Positions 9,393 through 18,084 of a stretch of 64,000 nucleotides of DNA are shown piece by piece. The notes beneath the pieces are model-generated. The model worked only from the letters and a program-made list of their open reading frames with translations. It had not been told where the DNA came from and searched no databases. Positions within the stretch are counted from its first letter, which is position 1; the number at the start of each line of letters is the position of its first letter. The position numbers and the translations under genes are program-made. The DNA is from Clostridium sp. (GTDB lineage Bacteria; Bacillota; Clostridia; Clostridiales; Clostridiaceae). The stretch is from assembly GCF_021372645.1 (NCBI RefSeq), contig NZ_JAJFUC010000035.1, positions 1-64,000 on the forward strand, in the 5' to 3' direction.

Positions 9393-10034
9393 TTAACCAC
9401 CAAGAGTTATATCTTGTTCATTGTACCAAGAAAGTGCATTATAAAAATCGTTTTCTTTAAAATCTGGCCAATAATTATCTAAAATATAAAAATCTGAATA
9501 AACTGATTGAACTGGTAACAAACCACTCAATCGTCTTCGACCACCCCATCTAATTATAAGATCTATTCTAGAAATATCCTTTGAGTGTAAATATGGCTGA
9601 ATGTGTTTTTTGGAAGAATCATTGTTTTTTAATAAGTTTAAATCCCATTCCCAACCATAGTTAATTAAAAAATTCGCTTTTATACCACCTATGCCAAATT
9701 TTTGCCTAGTAGTAAATGGTAATAATTCTTTTGGAAAACAACTAGATTCAATATTTCCTAAGACTAATATTTCACAGTTTTCTTTTGTTAAAAGCATAAC
9801 TGAGTCAATGCAAGCTTTTGTAAATGCTTCTTTTTGATTGCTAGGACGTTTTGTATTATCTGTTGTAAAACCATAAAAGGTTATTTCCTGAACATTCTCT
9901 TTTTGACATAATTTAAAAACTTGCAGTCCTGGATTTATTCCATACTCATATCCCTTATCTTTACTTAATTCATTGGATAAAGCCCAGCGCCTATTGCCAT
10001 CAGGAATAATTCCTATATGTTTTGGTATTCGCAT
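9393..10034 (-). CDS. Divergent short cis-prenyltransferase (UppS-like)
   Basis: The protein belongs to the undecaprenyl diphosphate synthase fold: it opens with IGIIPDGNRRWA (canonical form HVAIIMDGNGRWA), keeping the catalytic Asp and the N-R-R-W-A block, and has an altered C-terminal signature RWGGRRRLSGLLPVQSVYSDF where RTGGExRxSNFLLWQ is usual. The Glu of GGE is replaced by Arg, and at 213 residues it is shorter than typical UppS (about 245). Family members condense isopentenyl diphosphate onto an allylic diphosphate. It may make a shorter or unusual polyprenyl, or a secondary metabolite. It is solitary, so probably not the essential UppS of the cell. Confidence 0.75.
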   Translation of the reverse strand: MRIPKHIGIIPDGNRRWALSNELSKDKGYEYGINPGLQVFKLCQKENVQEITFYGFTTDNTKRPSNQKEAFTKACIDSVMLLTKENCEILVLGNIESSCFPKELLPFTTRQKFGIGGIKANFLINYGWEWDLNLLKNNDSSKKHIQPYLHSKDISRIDLIIRWGGRRRLSGLLPVQSVYSDFYILDNYWPDFKENDFYNALSWYNEQDITLGG

Positions 10035-10102
10035 AATTTTATTTCACCTCTTATAATTAATATCGCTTCTAAGAGTATAACCAAGTAATCTTAAAAAATA
10101 CA

Positions 10103-10180
10103 CACAAATGAAAAAAGCGCAAAGCGCAACTAAGAACTTTTCACAAATGAAAAAAGTGAAAGTGCAACCAAGAACCTTCC
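10103..10180. repeat. Imperfect 39-bp tandem duplication
   Basis: Two adjacent units begin CACAAATGAAAAAAG and end with GCAAC, T or C, AAGAAC. They lie just downstream of the minus-strand 39-codon gene. On that strand each unit places a T-run after a short GC-containing element (GCGCTTTGCGCTTTTTT in one), so they may act as its tandem terminators. Confidence 0.45.
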
Positions 10181-10193
10181 ATAAATAAAAAAC

Positions 10194-10313
10194 CTAAGCA
10201 TAAGATAGGGGGATCTTAGTTGCTGCTGATGTAACATTCTTATCATTAAATTTTACATTTAAGTTTCTTAATTCTTTCTCAATATTCACATTACTTTGTG
10301 GTATAATTGTCAT
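10194..10313 (-). CDS. Small protein of unknown function (39 aa)
   Basis: A 39-codon frame starts at the ATG at 10311-10313 with a strong AAAGGAGAG site about 7 nt upstream and ends at TAG. The product begins MTIIPQSNVNIEKELRNLN, then KFNDKNVTSAATKIPLSYA. It is soluble, with no Cys and no membrane segment. A degraded relative of its C-terminal half (KFNDKN-ISVAT) lies on the minus strand at 12992-13045, which argues that this is a real gene family. It lies upstream of and divergent from the exonuclease III gene. Confidence 0.55.
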   Translation of the reverse strand: MTIIPQSNVNIEKELRNLNVKFNDKNVTSAATKIPLSYA

Positions 10314-10482
10314 AGGGATCTCTCCTTTCGTTTTTAATTTTTTTCGCAAAAATATTTTACCACGAAATAGGAGTAAAATCCCTTTTTAATTTTTTAAAAC
10401 ATAAAAATTAGCAATATCAATGCTTTGCTGTTGCACCTACCGAATCTAAGTTTATATAAAATATTACGGGGAGGATATATAA

Positions 10483-11241
10483 GTGAAGAAATTAATTTCA
10501 TGGAATGTTAATGGCTTAAGAGCTTGTGTTAAAAAGGGTTTTGTAGAATATTTTAAAGAAGTAGATGCAGACATATTTTGTATACAAGAAAGCAAACTTC
10601 AAGAAGGTCAAATAGATTTAGAATTAGAAGGATATTATAGTTATTGGAATTATGCAGAAAAAAAAGGATATTCAGGTACAGCAGTATTCACAAAGGAAGA
10701 GCCTTTGAATGTGAAGATAGGTATGGGAATTAAAGAATATGATAATGAAGGTAGAGTAATTACATTAGAATTTAATAAATTTTACTTAGTGAATGTATAT
10801 ACTCCAAATTCAAAACAAGGTTTGGAGAGAATTGACTATAGAATGGTATGGGAAGATGTTTTTAGAATATACTTAAAGTCTATTGAAGAAAATAAACCTG
10901 TAATAGTATGCGGAGATTTAAATGTTGCTCATAATGAAATAGACCTTAAAAATCCTAAGAGTAACAGAAAAAATGCTGGATTTAGTGATGAGGAAAGAGG
11001 AAAGATAGCTGAACTTTTAGATGCTGGCTTTATAGATACATATAGATATTTTTATCCTGATCAAGAAGATATATACTCATGGTGGTCATATAGATTTAAT
11101 GCAAGGAAAAATAATGCTGGATGGAGAATTGATTATTTTTTAGTTTCAAAAAATTTAAAAGATAAATTAGAAGATGCCAAAATTCATATGGATGTAATAG
11201 GTTCAGATCATTGTCCTGTTGAATTAGTGATTAACTTATGA
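10483..11241 (+). CDS. xth: Exodeoxyribonuclease III (AP endonuclease)
   Basis: A full-length 252-residue member of the exonuclease III/ExoA family, which cuts DNA 5' of abasic sites and removes 3' blocking groups in base-excision repair. Catalytic motifs are in order: SWNVNGLRA (Asn), QESKLQ (metal-binding Glu), YTPNS, CGDLNVAHNEIDL (Asp/Asn), WWSYRFNARKNNAGWRIDY, and SDHCPVEL (Asp-His). The start is GTG at 10483, chosen because GGGGAGG lies 8 nt upstream. It is a single-gene unit. Confidence 0.95.
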   Translation: MKKLISWNVNGLRACVKKGFVEYFKEVDADIFCIQESKLQEGQIDLELEGYYSYWNYAEKKGYSGTAVFTKEEPLNVKIGMGIKEYDNEGRVITLEFNKFYLVNVYTPNSKQGLERIDYRMVWEDVFRIYLKSIEENKPVIVCGDLNVAHNEIDLKNPKSNRKNAGFSDEERGKIAELLDAGFIDTYRYFYPDQEDIYSWWSYRFNARKNNAGWRIDYFLVSKNLKDKLEDAKIHMDVIGSDHCPVELVINL

Positions 11242-11334
11242 ATATGATTTACTAAATGGTACTATTTATGCTGAAATTTGTGCATCAATTAGTCTGGTAT
11301 TTTTGAAAGGACAATGCTTTAGATTCAACTATTG

Positions 11335-11798
11335 CTATTTTGATATATTACCTTGCATTGATAGATTTATAGACTCAGCTTTATGCATCATGCTTTTGTG
11401 AAGAAAATCAGTAAAATCCATATCAATTTTATTAGGATGCTCTAAAGCATATTTAATAATAACTGATGCAGATTTCCCTAATGTGTCAGAAACTACACTG
11501 GCTATCATTAAATTTGAGATAGTTAATGAATTTAGGGTTTGCTAAAGTAACTTTGCAAGTAGTTTAAAGACCATTATAGATAGGAATCCAATATTTGCTG
11601 GTAATTTCCAGGCAAACCTCACTACAATTGTTAAGAGATAGCCAATCTCTTAACTGTATCAAATCAGAAGTGAAAGTGTTGAATTATTTGGTTTTATAAG
11701 TTGTGATGTTATTAACGTCGGTAGTTGCAATAGTAGCAACAGCAAACTTTTATATGTACATCAATTCCACAACTTATTTGATGTACTACTTTTAACAT
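11335..11798 (-). pseudogene. Degraded IS110-family transposase
   Basis: Read on the minus strand, an intact start (ATG at 11796-11798 with AAGGTGAT upstream) opens MLKVVHQISCGIDVH, the usual IS110 start with the first Asp of the DEDD motif. Frameshifted segments follow reading VATIATTDVNNITTYKTK, then LRDWLSLNNCSEVCLEIT, and near the end SNLMIASVVSDTLGKSAS and FTDFLHKSMMHKAESINL. Several stops and frameshifts interrupt it and the central region is deleted, so it is inactive. I did not find the element's ends. Confidence 0.75.
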
Positions 11799-12100
11799 TT
11801 TATCACCTTAAAATAAAAAAATTAAGCATACAGACTTTAACTGAATACCTAAGCTTTTAAACGGTCTTTGCTTAAACAAATATTAACTTAGCTGCTCGAT
11901 GGCACACTTATTTGTGCTTAATAATGTATTCGGCACATGTTATTATGCGGATTACAGTAGGTATAATCACACTTACTCCGTCGTGCTCTGTAGTATGTCT
12001 GTATACTTGTCTTAATTATTGACATAATTGAGATGTTTATACCAATGTATTTCATTAAAATTTGTGCCTTGAGCACAGTGAAAGGAATGACAGTTATATT
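11799..12100. other. Intergenic spacer, no gene seen
   Basis: These 300 nt contain no credible frame on either strand. The stretch is less AT-rich than its surroundings around 11890-12000 (for example GGCACACTTATTTGTGCTTA, then TACTCCGTCGTGCTC), with short dyads, which suggests a remnant of a mobile element or an RNA. I cannot assign it. Confidence 0.4.
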
Positions 12101-12889
12101 ATGTTAAAAGATAAAAAATTATTTTTACTAGATATTGATGGAACAATACTATTAGATACTACGCTAATTGATGGAACATTAGATTTTATGAATTATGTTT
12201 TAAGCATAGGTGGTAAATATATTTTTATAACGAATAATTCCACTAAAAGCATTGAAGACTATATTATAAAATTTGAAAAATTTAAGATTAAAGTTGATGA
12301 AACAAGCTTTGTAACATCATCATATGCTACAGCATTATATCTGAGAGAAAAATATGAAGATAAAAAAATATTTGTCCTTGGAACAAAATCATTTATTCAA
12401 GAACTTAGAACATTTAATGTGAATGTTACAGAAGAGCAAGATGATGATATTGCTTGTGCAGTAGTAGGCTTTGATAATGAATTGAATTATAAAAAGATAG
12501 AAAATATATGCGAATTGTTACTTACAAGGGATATTGATTATATAGCAACTAATCCAGATTTTGTATGTCCAACTAGTTTTGGTTTTATTCCTGATTGCGG
12601 ATCAATATGCGAAATGATAGGTCATGCAGTAAAAAGAGAGCCTTTATATATTGGTAAGCCTAATAAAACAATAGTAGATATGTGTTTAAAACAAACTGGA
12701 TTTACTAAGGAAGAAACATTAGTTATAGGGGATAGATTATATACAGATATTGCTTGTGGAATAAATAGTGGTGTTGATACTGCTGTAGTATTTACTGGAG
12801 AAGCAACAAAGGAAGATTTAATAGATACAGAATTTAAACCAATGTATAGTTTTGATACAATTAAGGAATTATACCAAGAAATGAAGTAA
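12101..12889 (+). CDS. HAD-IIA family hydrolase (NagD-like)
   Basis: A 262-residue haloacid-dehalogenase phosphatase of subclass IIA (NagD/p-nitrophenyl phosphatase type). Motif I is LLDIDGTILLD with the nucleophile Asp, motif II is ITNNST, the lysine of motif III lies in IGKPNKTIV, and motif IV is VIGDRLYTDI. The cap domain occupies about residues 75-180. I start at the ATG at 12101; an upstream in-frame TTG at 12062 would add 13 residues unlike the family. The ribosome binding site (AAAGGA) is rather far, 14 nt. Substrate is unknown; sugar phosphates or nucleotides are usual. Confidence 0.88.
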   Translation: MLKDKKLFLLDIDGTILLDTTLIDGTLDFMNYVLSIGGKYIFITNNSTKSIEDYIIKFEKFKIKVDETSFVTSSYATALYLREKYEDKKIFVLGTKSFIQELRTFNVNVTEEQDDDIACAVVGFDNELNYKKIENICELLLTRDIDYIATNPDFVCPTSFGFIPDCGSICEMIGHAVKREPLYIGKPNKTIVDMCLKQTGFTKEETLVIGDRLYTDIACGINSGVDTAVVFTGEATKEDLIDTEFKPMYSFDTIKELYQEMK

Positions 12890-12991
12890 CAGCTACATGA
12901 AAAGTAGAGTTTGCACCTTTCATATAAGTAATACTATTGTCCAATAAGTTAGATAGACCTATAATTTTATTGAATAATTCAATAAAAATAA

Positions 12992-13045
12992 ACGTTGCTA
13001 CTGATATAAGATTTTTATCATTAAATTTTGCCTTTAAGTTTAAGA
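12992..13045 (-). pseudogene. Degenerate copy of the 39-aa small gene's C-terminal part
   Basis: On the minus strand this stretch reads approximately LKLKGKFNDKNLISVAT once one frameshift is allowed. That matches the end of the small protein at 10194-10313 (NLNVKFNDKNVTSAAT), with clear DNA identity (AAATTTAATGATAA in both). No start or ribosome binding site is left. The rest of 12890-13197 shows nothing further except the ribosome binding site of the next gene. Confidence 0.5.
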
Positions 13046-13197
13046 ATATCTAAGTTATATTTCTAACTAATAATTTAATTACCTTCTTGGTTATAATAAT
13101 TATTAATGAGATATAGCTTTTTTATGTTACTTAAAGTTAATATTTGGTATAATATTTATAGTATGATACTTTTTGTAAAGGAGGACGATTATAGCAT

Positions 13198-13800
13198 ATG
13201 GATATGGAAAATATAAAAAAGATAATAAAAAGCAGTAAATCTTATATTAATGGATGGGAAAGGATGAAAAGATCAGCTGTAATTATTCCATTAGTAAAAA
13301 TAAACAATAAAATCTGTATACTATTTGAAGTTAGAGCAAAAAAATTAAATAGTCAACCAGGAGATATCTGCTTTCCTGGGGGGAAGATAGATGAAAATGA
13401 AACACCTAAAGAAGCTGCATTAAGGGAAATGTTTGAAGAGCTTGGGGTTAAAAGCATTAATATTGTAAATGAATTAGATACTGTAGTTAGATATGATGGG
13501 ATTATAATTCACCCATATTTAGGAATAATTGAAAACTTTGATGATATTCATATAAATGAAAGTGAAGTAGATCATGTATTTTGTGTTCCATTAACTTACC
13601 TTTTAAATCATAAGCCTCTTCAAGTAAGCGGTAAAATAAATGTTGAAAGATCTAAAGAGTTTCCATATGATTTAATAGTTAATAAGGAGAACTACAAGTT
13701 TAGGGAAGCTAGTTATACGTCTTTATTTTATAAATATGAAGATTATAATATATGGGGAATTACCGCAGAAATGCTACAAAATTTTTTAAACAAACTATAA
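13198..13800 (+). CDS. NUDIX hydrolase, CoA pyrophosphatase type
   Basis: A 200-residue NUDIX protein. The Nudix box reads GGKIDENETPKEAALREMF followed by EELGV, with all catalytic glutamates present. The segment just before it, SQPGDICFPGG, fits the NUDIX-CoA subgroup (NudL/YeaB-like), which cleaves CoA and its derivatives. AAAGGAGG lies 13 nt upstream of the ATG. It is a single gene followed by a terminator at 13958. Activity on CoA rather than other nucleotides is inferred from subgroup similarity. Confidence 0.87.
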   Translation: MDMENIKKIIKSSKSYINGWERMKRSAVIIPLVKINNKICILFEVRAKKLNSQPGDICFPGGKIDENETPKEAALREMFEELGVKSINIVNELDTVVRYDGIIIHPYLGIIENFDDIHINESEVDHVFCVPLTYLLNHKPLQVSGKINVERSKEFPYDLIVNKENYKFREASYTSLFYKYEDYNIWGITAEMLQNFLNKL

Positions 13801-13957
13801 TTAATCCTTAACAATAAAAAAACATCCCTAAACCAACCGTATTCCCTATAAACCTTGACTAAACATTGAGGCGAAGTCAGATTGAAGAGATAAGGAAAAA
13901 TTAAGAATTAATGGAGAAAAAAACAGAATAATAAATAAACAATAAACTTAGTAAAAT

Positions 13958-13989
13958 AAAGAGCTAAGGAGCTATTCCTTAGCTCTTTT
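13958..13989 (+). terminator. Terminator downstream of the NUDIX gene
   Basis: AAAGAGCTAAGGA pairs perfectly with TCCTTAGCTCTTT around a 5-nt loop, then a short T-run. It lies 158 nt after the NUDIX stop. Confidence 0.7.
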
Positions 13990-14079
13990 CAACGTAAAAA
14001 ATGAAGAAGTAAAAAGAAAAAAATACAGGAGATATCCATCCTATAAAAATACATCTAACTTTAGTGTTTATAAGAGTCG

Positions 14080-14178
14080 GAGCGATACCAAGCAGCTGAA
14101 GCAATAGGAAATGAAAAAGTAGCACCAAATGAAGATTTAAAAGAAATATACTCAAAAGTATATAAAACATATAATTAA
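14080..14178 (+). pseudogene. 3' remnant of a lost gene, perhaps an FGGY sugar kinase
   Basis: An open stretch of about 30 codons ends at TAA and reads YQAAEAIGNEKVAPNEDLKE then IYSKVYKTYN. This resembles the extreme C-terminus of xylulokinase-like FGGY kinases (Pro-x-Y-x-x-x-Y-x-x-Y pattern), and a transaldolase gene follows, so loss of a pentose-pathway kinase is possible. The evidence is short and the assignment weak. The rest of 13990-14813 has no gene; another unassigned fragment near 14436-14538 reads LIDIYKEVSLADISDIDEF. Confidence 0.3.
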
Positions 14179-14813
14179 GCTTATCCTAGAATTAAGGATA
14201 TCTAAAAATAAATTAACAAACAATTATTTACTTTAAGTATCTAATTTCTATATTGATAATATTTAGTTTAAAAAATGTTAAATAATAATTATAATGTTTA
14301 GGTAATTTATAATAAACTATGAATACTTTAACAAAAATAATAATAGTGATATTATTTAAGAAAGCTATTATTCTTTATAAGATATATGAGAAGAGTATTA
14401 TCAAATAAAAAAATGTAAATATAGAGCTAAAGATGTTTAGAAGCATATACTTCTGTGAATTCTTTAATAGATATTTACAAGGAAGTATCTCTAGCGGATA
14501 TATCAGATATAGACGAATTTGAAGAACTGTATCTTTAAAATGATATATCAACAAAAAAGTTTTAGATAAGTACTTAAAAACATATTTTTAAAGTTATATA
14601 ATTAAATTATTATAAGGTAAGTCTTAAATCTTGATTGGAACTTCAGATTTGGACGAACCTTTTAAATAATAATATATAGCTGATAATGGGCAATTTAAGA
14701 AAAAATATAGAATTTCTTTAAAACAGTCTTATTGCATAAATCCAGTTATATATTTTTATTCGGGATTGTCCATTGCCAACTATTCATTAAAAACAAGAGG
14801 AGATGTTAAAGAA

Positions 14814-15461
14814 ATGAGATTTTTTTTAGACACAGCAAACATAGAACACATTAAAGAAGCAAATGAAATGGGAGTAATATGCGGTGTTACTACAAACCCA
14901 TCATTAATAGCAAAAGAAGGAAGAGACTTTAATGAAGTTATAAAGGAAATAACAGAAATAGTAGATGGACCAATAAGTGGAGAAGTTATAAGCGAAGATG
15001 CACAAGGAATGATTAAAGAAGGAAGAGAAATCGCAGCAATCCATAAGAATATGATTGTAAAAATTCCAATGACAGCAGAAGGACTTAAGGCAACTAAAGT
15101 TTTATCTAAAGAGGGAATTAAAACAAATGTAACTTTAATATTCTCAGTAACACAAGCGTTACTTGCTGCTAATGCAGGATCAACATATGTAAGTCCATTC
15201 TTAGGAAGAATAGATGATATTTCAATGGATGGAATGAAACTTGTTAGAAATATAGCAGATATATTTGCAATTCATGGAATAGAAACAGAAATAATCGCAG
15301 CTAGCGTAAGAAATCCAATTCATGTTATTCAAGCAGCACAAGCTGGGGCTGATATTTCAACAATACCTTATAGCTTAGTAATGCAAATGATAAAACACCC
15401 ATTAACAGATCAAGGACTTGAAAAATTCAAAGCAGATTGGGCAGCAGCTTTCGGAAAATAA
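14814..15461 (+). CDS. tal: Transaldolase, TalC/fructose-6-phosphate aldolase-like
   Basis: A 215-residue small transaldolase. The Schiff-base lysine is Lys83 in [11 protein letters not shown], and the family opens [16 protein letters not shown] with the [14 protein letters not shown] loop near residues 23-36. It transfers dihydroxyacetone units between sugar phosphates in the non-oxidative pentose phosphate pathway. I start at the ATG at 14814 with GAGGAG upstream and not at the upstream in-frame codons, because family members begin exactly here. It stands alone, flanked on both sides by gene debris. It could instead act as a fructose-6-phosphate aldolase. Confidence 0.93.
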   Translation: MRFFLDTANIEHIKEANEMGVICGVTTNPSLIAKEGRDFNEVIKEITEIVDGPISGEVISEDAQGMIKEGREIAAIHKNMIVKIPMTAEGLKATKVLSKEGIKTNVTLIFSVTQALLAANAGSTYVSPFLGRIDDISMDGMKLVRNIADIFAIHGIETEIIAASVRNPIHVIQAAQAGADISTIPYSLVMQMIKHPLTDQGLEKFKADWAAAFGK

Positions 15462-15546
15462 AAATCTGGCAGTTTGATGTACGTTTCAAATGAAATGATA
15501 TATTAACAATTTGAATTATATAAAAAGTTAAATATTAAACAATATA

Positions 15547-15592
15547 AATATGTAAATAGATTTATAAATAAAAATAAAACTATTTACATATT
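15547..15592. repeat. AT-rich 13-bp inverted repeat after tal
   Basis: AATATGTAAATAG pairs with CTATTTACATATT across a 20-nt AT-only loop. It may be the terminator of the transaldolase gene but has no T-run. Confidence 0.35.
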
Positions 15593-15631
15593 AGAATTAA
15601 TGTAATAAGAGTACTTTCAGCAGAGACTACT

Positions 15632-15781
15632 GAAAAAGCTATTAATTTATTAGATAAGGTTGGTTTAAGAGATAAGAAGGATGTTTATCCTGATACTTTA
15701 TCTGGCGGCCCAAGGTAAAGAGTTGCTATAGCTAGAAATCTTGAAATAAACCTTAAGATAATGTTATTTTATATAGTATAA
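15632..15781 (+). pseudogene. Fragment of an amino acid ABC transporter ATPase
   Basis: The frame reads EKAINLLDKVGLRDKK, then YPDTLSGG, an in-frame stop, then RVAIARNLEINLKIMLF. This is the signature-motif region of a GlnQ-type ATPase (YPxxLSGGQxQRVAIARAL-MxPKIMLF). The glutamines after LSGG are lost to a frameshift and stop, and the Walker A and B parts are missing, so it is dead. The remaining parts of 15462-15881 contain nothing else. Confidence 0.7.
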
Positions 15782-15881
15782 AATATTATGACATATTGGA
15801 TTGCTATTTTGGTTATTAAATTAATGGATATGAAAAGTTAAGGCATATTTATATCTACTACATAAAATTAGGAGGGACAAA

Positions 15882-16892
15882 ATGTTATTACTTGACTCTA
15901 AAAATTCTGAACTTAAAAATATAGTTATTTTAGCTACTGGTGGAACTATTGCTGGCACTGGAGAAACTGGAAAAACAACTAATTATAAAGCTGGTGATTT
16001 AGATATACAAACATTAATTGATAGTGTGTCTAATCTTGATAAAATAGCTAACATATATGGTGAACAAATTGCTAATGTTGATAGTAATGATATAACTATT
16101 AACCATTGGTTAACTCTTGCAAATAGAATAAACGAACTTTCAAAGCAGAAGGATATCGACGGATTTGTAATAACTCATGGTACTGATACTTTAGAAGAAA
16201 CAGCATATTTTTTAGATTTAACTGTTAAAACAAATAAGCCAGTAGTATTGACAGGCGCAATGAGACCTTCTACTGCAACTAGTGCAGATGGACCATTAAA
16301 TTTATACCAAGCAGTAGCTTTAGCAGCTAGTGATTTATCTAAGGGACAAGGGTCTATGGTTGTTTTTGCAGATGGAATTTATAGTGGAAGAAATGTGCAA
16401 AAGGTTAATACATTTAAAACAAATGCTTTTAATTCCATAGATTTCGGTTGCCTTGGATATATGAGAGATAATACACCTTATTTTTTTAATAAATCTACAA
16501 AACTACATACAGTTGATTCACAATTTGATATTTCAGTGTTGACTAAGTTACCTGAAGTGTCTATTGCATATTTTAATATTGGAGCTGATCCTTTAATTAT
16601 TGATTATTTAGCTCAAAAGTCTGAGGGGCTTGTAATTGCAGGAGCTGGGTGCGGTACTTTTAGTTCAGCTTGGTTAAAGAAAATTAAGGCACTTGAGGAT
16701 AAAGGTATCCCAGTTGTAAGATCTTCAAGAATAGGTAGTGGAATCATATTAAAAGATTTTTCTATAGATAAATCTTCTAATTGTATTCCTAGCAATACAT
16801 TAGCACCTCCAAAAGCTAGAATATTACTTTCTTTAGCTTTAACTAAAACCAAGGATTATTCTGAAATAGAAAAAATTTTTGTGGAGTATTAA
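15882..16892 (+). CDS. ansA: L-asparaginase
   Basis: A 336-residue asparaginase that hydrolyses L-asparagine to aspartate and ammonia. The first catalytic threonine is in ILATGGTIAGTGE (about Thr22) and the second in THGTDTLEETAYFL, with DGPLNL and the GAGCGTF segment also present. The sequence looks most like type II enzymes, yet there is no signal peptide, so it should be cytoplasmic. GGAGGG precedes the ATG. A terminator lies 56 nt downstream. The gene symbol is by family, not by type. Confidence 0.9.
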   Translation: MLLLDSKNSELKNIVILATGGTIAGTGETGKTTNYKAGDLDIQTLIDSVSNLDKIANIYGEQIANVDSNDITINHWLTLANRINELSKQKDIDGFVITHGTDTLEETAYFLDLTVKTNKPVVLTGAMRPSTATSADGPLNLYQAVALAASDLSKGQGSMVVFADGIYSGRNVQKVNTFKTNAFNSIDFGCLGYMRDNTPYFFNKSTKLHTVDSQFDISVLTKLPEVSIAYFNIGADPLIIDYLAQKSEGLVIAGAGCGTFSSAWLKKIKALEDKGIPVVRSSRIGSGIILKDFSIDKSSNCIPSNTLAPPKARILLSLALTKTKDYSEIEKIFVEY

Positions 16893-16947
16893 GGGACATT
16901 CAAAATATAAGTGTGATTTAAATGTGTATGAATAGTAATGAATAGTT

Positions 16948-16992
16948 AAAGATGAAGTTAATCTACATAATAGATTATCGTCATCTTTTTTT
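16948..16992 (+). terminator. Terminator after asparaginase gene
   Basis: AAAGATGA pairs with TCATCTTT and, after a small internal loop, TAATCTA pairs with TAGATTA; the stem ends in a run of seven Ts. Confidence 0.8.
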
Positions 16993-17114
16993 GTTTGGAA
17001 TTGACTAAAAGTATAAGTTATGAAATTAAATTTCATATGTCTAATGTAAATTATCAATTAAAGGATAATATTCATATAATAAATGAAATTAATATAAGTG
17101 TATAGGATTGATTT

Positions 17115-18047
17115 ATGAGTGAATATTGTATAAAAAGTAAGAATTTTATTGAAAGAATATTGAAAACAGGAAAGCTAATTGAGTTTGATGAAGCTTCAAA
17201 GATAGTTTTAATAAGTGATGTTCATAGAGGGGATGGAGGATATGCAGATTCTTTAAGGCAAAACAGAAATATTTATAAAGCTGCTCTTGGATTTTATTAT
17301 GAAAATGGCTATAATTTAATTGAATTAGGTGATGGGGATGAGCTATGGAAAAATATAAATTGTTTGGATATAGCTTATAATTATAAAGATATTTTTACCA
17401 TATTAAATGAGTTTCATGAAGATGATAGATTATGTCTAGTTTTTGGAAATCATGATATAGTTAAATCAAATCCAGAATTTATAAAAAAACAAGAAAAAAT
17501 CTTTGAAGCTGCAGGTAATGGATTTGGACATGAAATGATTAATCTTTATAAGAATATAAAATTTTATGAGGGGGTTATACTTAAATATACTCCTTTAAAC
17601 AAAGATATAATTGCATTTCATGGACATCAAGTTGATTGGATTAACTGTGATATGTGGAAAAGTAGTAGATTCTTAGTTAGATATGTATGGAGATTTCTAG
17701 AAGGATTTGCTGGTTTTAAATCTCCTATTAGTCCAGCAAATAATTATGATAAAGGAAGTAAGATAGACAATATACTTAAAAAGTTAGCACGAAAAGAAAG
17801 AAAAATGATTATTTGTGGACATACACATAATGATATATTTCCCAATCCTGGGAAGGGACTTTATTTTAACGATGGTTGTTGTGTATTTCCATCAGCAATA
17901 ACGTGTATTGAACTAACTAATGGAGAAATTTCTTTAGTTAAATGGGAAATAGAAGTTGGTAACAAAGATATTTTATATATTACTAAAAGTATAACAGGAG
18001 GACCTGAAAAAATACAAAAATATTTAGATTACGCCGAGAGATTTTAA
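17115..18047 (+). CDS. Metallophosphoesterase (calcineurin-like)
   Basis: A 310-residue protein with the full dimetal phosphoesterase motif set: ISDVHRGDG (Asp-His), ELGDGDELW (Gly-Asp), FGNHDI (Asn-His-Asp), AFHGHQVDW and CGHTHND (the two final metal-binding His motifs). The fourth motif set plus length resemble UDP-2,3-diacylglucosamine diphosphatase-like and other cytoplasmic phosphoesterases, but the substrate is unknown. It has no signal peptide. It is followed 37 nt later by a dipeptidase gene in the same direction, probably co-transcribed. Confidence 0.87.
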   Translation: MSEYCIKSKNFIERILKTGKLIEFDEASKIVLISDVHRGDGGYADSLRQNRNIYKAALGFYYENGYNLIELGDGDELWKNINCLDIAYNYKDIFTILNEFHEDDRLCLVFGNHDIVKSNPEFIKKQEKIFEAAGNGFGHEMINLYKNIKFYEGVILKYTPLNKDIIAFHGHQVDWINCDMWKSSRFLVRYVWRFLEGFAGFKSPISPANNYDKGSKIDNILKKLARKERKMIICGHTHNDIFPNPGKGLYFNDGCCVFPSAITCIELTNGEISLVKWEIEVGNKDILYITKSITGGPEKIQKYLDYAERF

Positions 18048-18084
18048 TAAATGAAATATTTTAAGACGCACGAGGAGAACAAAT

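Noticed and set aside
9193-9396. 67-codon open frame on the plus strand
   Set aside because: It runs through a 17-bp inverted repeat, has no ribosome binding site and reads as low-complexity Ile/Asn/Leu.
12062-12100. Upstream TTG start for the HAD hydrolase
   Set aside because: It would add 13 residues not found in the family and has no ribosome binding site; the ATG at 12101 fits better.
13979-14170. 63-codon minus-strand frame rich in Phe and Leu
   Set aside because: It is antisense to the possible FGGY remnant and overlaps a terminator; no ribosome binding site.
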